DNA of 64,000 nt from Virgibacillus_F necropolis_A (GTDB lineage Bacteria > Bacillota > Bacilli > Bacillales > Amphibacillaceae), in assembly GCF_044793635.1 (NCBI RefSeq), contig NZ_CP084992.1, forward strand, positions 3,162,001 through 3,226,000. The letters run 5' to 3'. Below are positions 59,998-64,000 of this stretch, piece after piece. The first letter of the stretch is position 1; each line of letters starts with the position of its first letter. The notes under the pieces were generated by a model. That model was not told the DNA's origin, did no database searches, and saw nothing but the letters and a program-made list of their open reading frames with translations. The position numbers and the translations under genes were made by a program.

Positions 59998-60142
59998 TTA
60001 TCTATTATTATTACGCACCTTTTTAATCTTGATTTGCTCTATCCATTCATCGATTTGCTTTCTTGTCCATCCAGCTTTGTCTCCAATCATAACTGTCGGA
60101 GTGGGCAATAAATCCCTGCTTTTGTTGAATAGGTCAACATAA
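59998..60142 (-). pseudogene. C-terminal remnant of an excisionase/AlpA-like HTH protein
   Basis: A frame without a start codon (it opens after a TAA) reads LLYVDLFNKSRDLLPTPTVM then IGDKAGWTRKQIDEWIEQIK and ends RNNNR. The pattern LPTPTVMIGDKAGWTRKQIDEWIE is that of small AlpA/MerR-type wing regions (PxP...iG...gWxxxxIdeWi). The N-terminal half is missing, so it is probably a relic of a phage or mobile element regulator. Confidence 0.5.
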
Positions 60143-60146
60143 AGTA

Positions 60147-60186
60147 ATTAAGAAGAGCTTGGAATAACTTCCAAGCTCTTCTTAAT
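60147..60186. terminator. Bidirectional terminator
   Basis: ATTAAGAAGAGCTTGGA pairs perfectly with TCCAAGCTCTTCTTAAT around a 6-base loop. Confidence 0.9.
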
Positions 60187-60207
60187 TGAATAGACCCCAA
60201 CAATAAG

Positions 60208-60657
60208 TTACTCTTGGTCCTTTTTATTATTCTTCTTGGTATCAGGTTCCAGTTCGTCACTAAATTCCGTCTGAAGCTCCCGGTCATAATATCCGGGCAT
60301 TGTTGCCTCTCCAGTTATAAATTGCTTCTTCATATACCAGTGAACAAGAAGCTCACCAATTGCAATGCCGACAGCTGATAGAAGCGAAGCAGTACCCAGT
60401 GGAATAGGTTCTGCATATAGTATGGAACCGATTGCCCAGACTCCAGCAAGCGCAAGTACAAGGTCGACCATTGATGCCCCTATATTCCCAATCTTAGGTA
60501 ATACATACAAATCGCCTATAATAAACGATGCACCTGTTAAAACCAGACTAGTGATTAAGATGTTTGCAAAGGAAACCTCGAACTGTACCCCTAGAATAAA
60601 CCAAAGCACAGCTGTAATTAAAACAAATTTGATTAATAAAGCCGTTATATATTTCAA
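60208..60657 (-). CDS. DUF2512 family membrane protein (YndM-like)
   Basis: 149 aa. Four TM helices (about 4-22, 29-50, 62-81, 88-108) and a polar C-terminal tail (about 110-149, ending KKNNKKDQE). MKYITALLIKFVLITAVLWF and VLPKIGNIGASMVDLVLA are typical of DUF2512 proteins, of which YndM is an example. Function unknown; many are sporulation-associated. AAAGGGG precedes the ATG. Confidence 0.85.
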   Translation of the reverse strand: MKYITALLIKFVLITAVLWFILGVQFEVSFANILITSLVLTGASFIIGDLYVLPKIGNIGASMVDLVLALAGVWAIGSILYAEPIPLGTASLLSAVGIAIGELLVHWYMKKQFITGEATMPGYYDRELQTEFSDELEPDTKKNNKKDQE

Positions 60658-60813
60658 TGGTTTTTAAACCCCTTTCAAGGTAGACAAAAAATTACTATGT
60701 GCATTTATTATTCCTTTACAACTAGGTGGTATACGAAAAAGTTTTTGAGTTGCCCTTCACATCAATTATAATAAATCCTTGTTGCCGCCAAAGTTGAACA
60801 CAGGTTTTAGCTT

Positions 60814-61512
60814 CTAATGTAGAAAGTCATTCTCTTGATCAATATACAAAGAACCATCTTTTTGAACTTCAGCATAAAAGATGTCGGAAACGGCGTTAAC
60901 ACCGGCTAGTTGTAACTGTTCATCCAGCCATTGAGTATCCAGATTTAACTTTTTTAAATTCTCTTTATTAACTCTACCGCCAGAAATTACTGTTGTAGAA
61001 ATAGGAAGAAAATCGCTATTAATCTGTTGAATGTTCATGTCACTCTTGGTTACTGGTTGATTTGCTTCCATTTTCATTACTGAGAGCTTACCGCTTGTTT
61101 CAAAAATAGCGTAGTCCACCTCAGATGTAGAAAAAACATTCTTTTGCCTTAATAAAGCATTCAAGGTGTCAACATTTAGACGAGCTTTACGAAGTGCACC
61201 CTCCATAATTTTCCCTTGTTTGATAAGAATTATCGGTTGACCTTCGACTGCGACTTGTACCTTTTTGGATTTTATATCTACTAGTCCGAGGATTATTGTA
61301 AATGCACTCCAACCGACTAACGCGAGGAAACCGTTGCGAATACTCAAAGTAGAATCAATCGCAAGTGAAGCGCCGATAGTTCCGATTGCAATCCCTGATA
61401 TAAAATTAAAAAAGGTGATTTGAGATATTTCTTTTCTACCCATCAGCCTTGTCAAAACTAACAAGGTAACAAAAGCAATAGCAAGTCTAAGGGCTAAAGT
61501 GGAAATTGACAT
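60814..61512 (-). CDS. DUF421/YetF-type membrane protein
   Basis: 232 aa. Three N-terminal TM helices (about 5-80), with LTRLMGRKEISQITFFNFISGIAIGTIGA (about 20-48), the DUF421 signature, followed by a soluble domain (about 85-225) with GQPIILIKQGKIMEGALRKARLNVDTLNALLRQKNVF. YetF-type proteins are spore or cell membrane proteins; germinosome or water/channel roles have been suggested for relatives. AGGGAGGG precedes the ATG. Confidence 0.92.
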   Translation of the reverse strand: MSISTLALRLAIAFVTLLVLTRLMGRKEISQITFFNFISGIAIGTIGASLAIDSTLSIRNGFLALVGWSAFTIILGLVDIKSKKVQVAVEGQPIILIKQGKIMEGALRKARLNVDTLNALLRQKNVFSTSEVDYAIFETSGKLSVMKMEANQPVTKSDMNIQQINSDFLPISTTVISGGRVNKENLKKLNLDTQWLDEQLQLAGVNAVSDIFYAEVQKDGSLYIDQENDFLH

Positions 61513-61586
61513 ATCTAAACCCTCCCTTTAATCGTTATGTTATCCATATTGATGGCTTTCATTCTTAATAAGGCTTTGGTATAGGG

Positions 61587-62138
61587 TTATGCGGATCTTT
61601 CATCTATCTTATCAACCAACCATTTCACGAAAACCCCAATTAGAATATAAAAGGGAGTAGAATACCAATGTTCCCACTGTAGTAACCGGTATATATCCAG
61701 TTTGACAAAAATCGGCTCAGCCACAAAAGTAGCAAAAATGCTTAACAAAATGAGTTTAACGAAATAAGATTTCCACGTTCTAGAATACTGATATAACAAC
61801 ATATAGAAAACCGGTATGATGGCAAGATCAACGGTAAATAGTTGACCTGTGAAGTAAAGGAGTTGATAAGGATATGCCCATAAATTCAGGGTAAGACCTA
61901 TACCATCCAGAATAACGGCTAACAGGCTTGTGGTCATTCCAACGAGAAAAATGTTTTTCATACGACTTTTATCTACTAATAATCCCCATATTATCCAAAC
62001 AACAAAAGTGATGAATAAAAGTATCCACCACTGGTAAGAAAAAATAACATTCTCGAAAAAGTTAACCCTTTTAAGTTGGCCGTACTTTTCATTAGCTTCA
62101 ATGATTTCATTTATGATTGCAAGACTCATTCCGGCCAT
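61587..62138 (-). CDS. CBO0543 family membrane protein
   Basis: 183 aa from ATG 62138; a second in-frame ATG at 62129 has better spacing from GGTGG and may be the true start. Five TM helices after an N-terminal amphipathic region, with WWILLFITFVVWIIWGLLVDKSR (about 37-59) and EPIFVKLDIYRLLQWEHWYSTPFYILIG near 141-168, the pattern of the CBO0543 family of sporulation-associated membrane proteins. Follows the DUF421 gene on the same strand. Divergent from the truncated gene at 62265. Confidence 0.8.
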   Translation of the reverse strand: MAGMSLAIINEIIEANEKYGQLKRVNFFENVIFSYQWWILLFITFVVWIIWGLLVDKSRMKNIFLVGMTTSLLAVILDGIGLTLNLWAYPYQLLYFTGQLFTVDLAIIPVFYMLLYQYSRTWKSYFVKLILLSIFATFVAEPIFVKLDIYRLLQWEHWYSTPFYILIGVFVKWLVDKIDERSA

Positions 62139-62264
62139 CCACCTTTATTCGAAGTGTGTTACCATATGATTTGTTTTCCCTGAATATATATACATTGCTA
62201 ACTTGTGAAGAATAAACGACCATTTTCGGGAAAAGATATTTTGAGATAGTAAGGAGTTTTTTAA

Positions 62265-62555
62265 GTGGACAACTACACGAATAACAACAATACTGCGAGG
62301 CGTTACACAGCACATGTCAGTGTTCTTGGTACAACACAAATTCATTTGAGAAGCCCATATACTGTTGCTTGGTGGAGTGCGGCATTTCCTGGATTCGGCC
62401 ATCTTCTTTTATCTAAATATCTTCTTGGATTTGTACTGTTTATTTGGGAGGTCGTCGTTAACCTTCAAGCTAATATTAATTTAGGCATCATTTATTCGTT
62501 CCAGGGTAATATTGATATGAACGAAACTGTCAAGTCACCCCACACACTTATTTAA
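62265..62555 (+). CDS. N-terminal part of a conserved membrane protein, probably truncated
   Basis: 96 aa from GTG 62265 after AAGGAG. It starts MDNYTNNNNTARRYTAHVSV, then TTQIHLRSPYTVAWWSAAFPGFGHLLLSKYLLGFVLFIWEVVVNLQANINLGIIYSFQGNIDMN. The motif of GFGHLLL and the long hydrophobic run are typical of the start of a larger membrane protein, of which only one to two helices remain. The end KSPHTLI reads like foreign sequence. Likely cut by an event between here and the IS110 element 400 bp right. Confidence 0.6.
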   Translation: MDNYTNNNNTARRYTAHVSVLGTTQIHLRSPYTVAWWSAAFPGFGHLLLSKYLLGFVLFIWEVVVNLQANINLGIIYSFQGNIDMNETVKSPHTLI

Positions 62556-62954
62556 ATATAGTTTTTTGGACAACCTTAATTTAAGAGTCTTTTTTAGGCT
62601 CCTTTTTTGAGTTATATTCTATAAGCTGCCATTTGCTACAATAATTCCTTTCTTTTAGCTTGCTAATAATAAGCCAAGAATAATGATTTACCCCTTTCTT
62701 ATTTTATAAAGGAGATAAATACACGGCACGAAGGCAAAAGTCTCTACTCCGATGAGCATACTGATATCCGTGGGTTCTCACATTTTATCTCTCCGTCTAA
62801 GGATCTTACACGAACTCCTGCCGTGCGTTCACCAATTTATGGCTAGCACAAGTCTACGTCGTGCGTTCTCCCTTACGGTTTTCACCTTTGCCTCCGAGCC
62901 CTATACTCATTCCCTTTTCAAATGAATGTTCATCCTTTTTTAGCTTATTGGAGT
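62556..62954 (-). other. IS110-element 3' flank; possible bridge RNA region
   Basis: The first 140 bp are AT-rich. From about 62705 the composition changes and short inverted words recur (CACGGCACGAAGG, CTGCCGTGCGTTC, CGTCGTGCGTTC). There is no ORF. In IS1111-type IS110 elements a bridge RNA is encoded downstream of the transposase, so this is a candidate location. The element's end was not located. Confidence 0.4.
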
Positions 62955-64000
62955 TTAATTTGTTTTAGCTTCACAATTAGATTCGTGGGAAATTGCCCAA
63001 ATGAATCCTGCCAGTTCTCTTGCTACTGCCGTAATTGCTTTCCCACTCTCTTTTCCACGTCCTAATAGACAAAAATATTTTTTGTGCAAGCGGTTTTGAG
63101 CCTTCCATGAAATTCCTAAGATATTCGACGGCTGTCCCTTTTGTCGTTTCTTCAGCTTTCCTTTGACTGCGGGTTTATATCTATAGCCCCACGCGGCCTC
63201 TATCAACAATCTTCGAACATGTTGATTCCCTGTTTTGGTTATGCTACCTAATCTACGTAATTCACCGCTGGAACTTTCACTTGGTACCAGTCCAGTGTAT
63301 GCCATAAATTGTTTTGGTGTCTGAAATCGCTTGAATGATCCAATTTCCGCAACCAAACTAGTTGCTGTAATAATTGCTACTCCTCGTAATGTCATAAGGG
63401 TTTGGATCATTGGTGCGTGGACACCTTCTTTGGCTTGGTCTTCAATTTCCTCTTCCAATACTTTTAATCGTTGCTGAAATTCTTTTAGTTGCTGCAAATA
63501 TTCTTGGAATGCCACCCGGGATGCAGACCGTTCAAATGTCATTTTATCCAGCCAATCCCAATATTTCACTGTCCATTTTTTGGTTCCTTTAGGCGGTTTG
63601 ATTTCATTTCTTAGAAGAAATTTTGTTAGTCTATGTTTAGCTCTTAATTCATCTTCCTTTACATCCTCGCGTGCTCGAACCAAATCACGTAGTGCCTCAT
63701 CATCTTCTGTTGGTACATAGATAGGTGTTAATTCCCCAGCACGATAAAGTTTTGCGAGATTAATGGCATCACGTTTATCAGTCTTTACACGTTCGCCAGG
63801 TTTCTTTGGTATTAACGATGGTGCAATTACTTCACATTCAATATCCATACTGTTAAGAAGTCGATAGAGTCCGTATCCAGTTGGTCCGGCTTCATAACAA
63901 ACTTGAAGCTGTTTCGGCTCTCCTAGTTTTTTCATTATCTTTCTAATTGCTTCTACCGTATAGTCAATCATACCAACATATCTCGGTTTAGAACGTCCCT
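62955..64000 (-). CDS. IS110-family transposase (recombinase), 5' end beyond window
   Basis: The frame is open to the right edge of the window (348 codons visible, continuing upstream as SKPRYVGMIDYTVEAIRKIM). The RuvC-like DEDD core shows VCYEAGPTGYGLYRLL (Glu) and RVKTDKRDAINLAKL (Asp). The C-terminal Transposase_20 domain has LMTLRGVAIITATSLVAEIGSFKRF, PKQFMAYTGLVPSESSSG (catalytic Ser) and KTGNQHVRRLLIEAAW. IS110 elements use a guide (bridge) RNA for target choice. C-terminal end appears intact. Confidence 0.93.
   Translation of the reverse strand, partial: GRSKPRYVGMIDYTVEAIRKIMKKLGEPKQLQVCYEAGPTGYGLYRLLNSMDIECEVIAPSLIPKKPGERVKTDKRDAINLAKLYRAGELTPIYVPTEDDEALRDLVRAREDVKEDELRAKHRLTKFLLRNEIKPPKGTKKWTVKYWDWLDKMTFERSASRVAFQEYLQQLKEFQQRLKVLEEEIEDQAKEGVHAPMIQTLMTLRGVAIITATSLVAEIGSFKRFQTPKQFMAYTGLVPSESSSGELRRLGSITKTGNQHVRRLLIEAAWGYRYKPAVKGKLKKRQKGQPSNILGISWKAQNRLHKKYFCLLGRGKESGKAITAVARELAGFIWAISHESNCEAKTN

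Noticed and set aside
62700..62950. rRNA-like or tRNA-like segment
   Set aside because: The composition differs from its surroundings, but no rRNA signature or tRNA cloverleaf was found; an IS110 end fits better.

Overview
The window is about 64 kb of a low-GC, endospore-forming member of the Bacillaceae. Gene order in three stretches follows the Bacillus subtilis chromosome: the yitS-yitT-yitU-yitV-yitW neighbourhood (about 6.9-12.6 kb), the yjaV-med-fabH-fabF-yjbA-trpS neighbourhood (15.0-21.9 kb) and the yjbC-spx-mecA-coiA-pepF-spxH-yjbI-yjbK-relQ-nadK-rlu-prpE neighbourhood (29.7-41.6 kb). Gene content and the abundance of intergenic repeats suggest an Oceanobacillus/Virgibacillus/Lentibacillus-like genus; that genus guess is inference only. 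No rRNA or tRNA gene and no CRISPR array was seen.

Layout. 0-2.1 kb: end of an iron-siderophore ABC permease pair and a flavin reductase of the YumC/YcgT type. 2.2-6.8 kb: a secreted membrane-anchored GH13 (amylase-like) protein that has lost its catalytic residues, a PspC protein and a secreted beta-propeller protein. 6.9-12.6 kb: DegV, YitT, an Nfu-N protein, small spore-former proteins, the YitU phosphatase, the YitV hydrolase and the YitW Fe-S assembly factor. 13.0-14.2 kb: mobB-moaE-moaD. 14.3-22.2 kb: med, the FapR-controlled fabH-fabF pair, yjbA, and trpS under a tryptophan T-box. 22.4-29.5 kb: a 7TM hybrid histidine kinase with a broken receiver and its OmpR-type regulator, an orphan SinI-like anti-repressor, a 3D-domain cell-wall protein and a DUF4015 glycosidase. 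29.7-41.6 kb: Spx/MecA proteolysis control, competence (coiA), PepF, SpxH, (p)ppGpp synthetase, NAD kinase, pseudouridine synthase and PrpE. 42.1-44.8 kb: a FtsW/RodA/SpoVE-type flippase and MgtE. 45.1-50.1 kb: a spore-coat cluster (cotO, a cotZ/Y-like gene, a charged repeat protein) with visible sigma-K promoters, and tlp with a sigma-G promoter.

50.9-64 kb is the accessory end: an Rpn/PD-(D/E)XK protein, small regulators, a tight three-gene operon (PlsY-like acyltransferase, a GNAT-aminotransferase fusion, an LtaS-like sulfatase-fold enzyme), an acyl-CoA ligase, a decayed excisionase-like fragment, three membrane-protein genes and an IS110-family element running off the right edge. The three-gene operon is the best candidate for an undescribed pathway, possibly an N-acylated aminolipid or envelope-polymer modification.

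At least four families of intergenic repeats decorate the window. The clearest is a MITE with terminal inverted repeats starting GGCTSTTTTCGTA. Four copies are present, and two have exact 8-bp target duplications, which points to mobilisation by an ISL3-type transposase not present here. One copy is inserted exactly at the trpS stop codon and another abuts the stop codon of the PspC gene.
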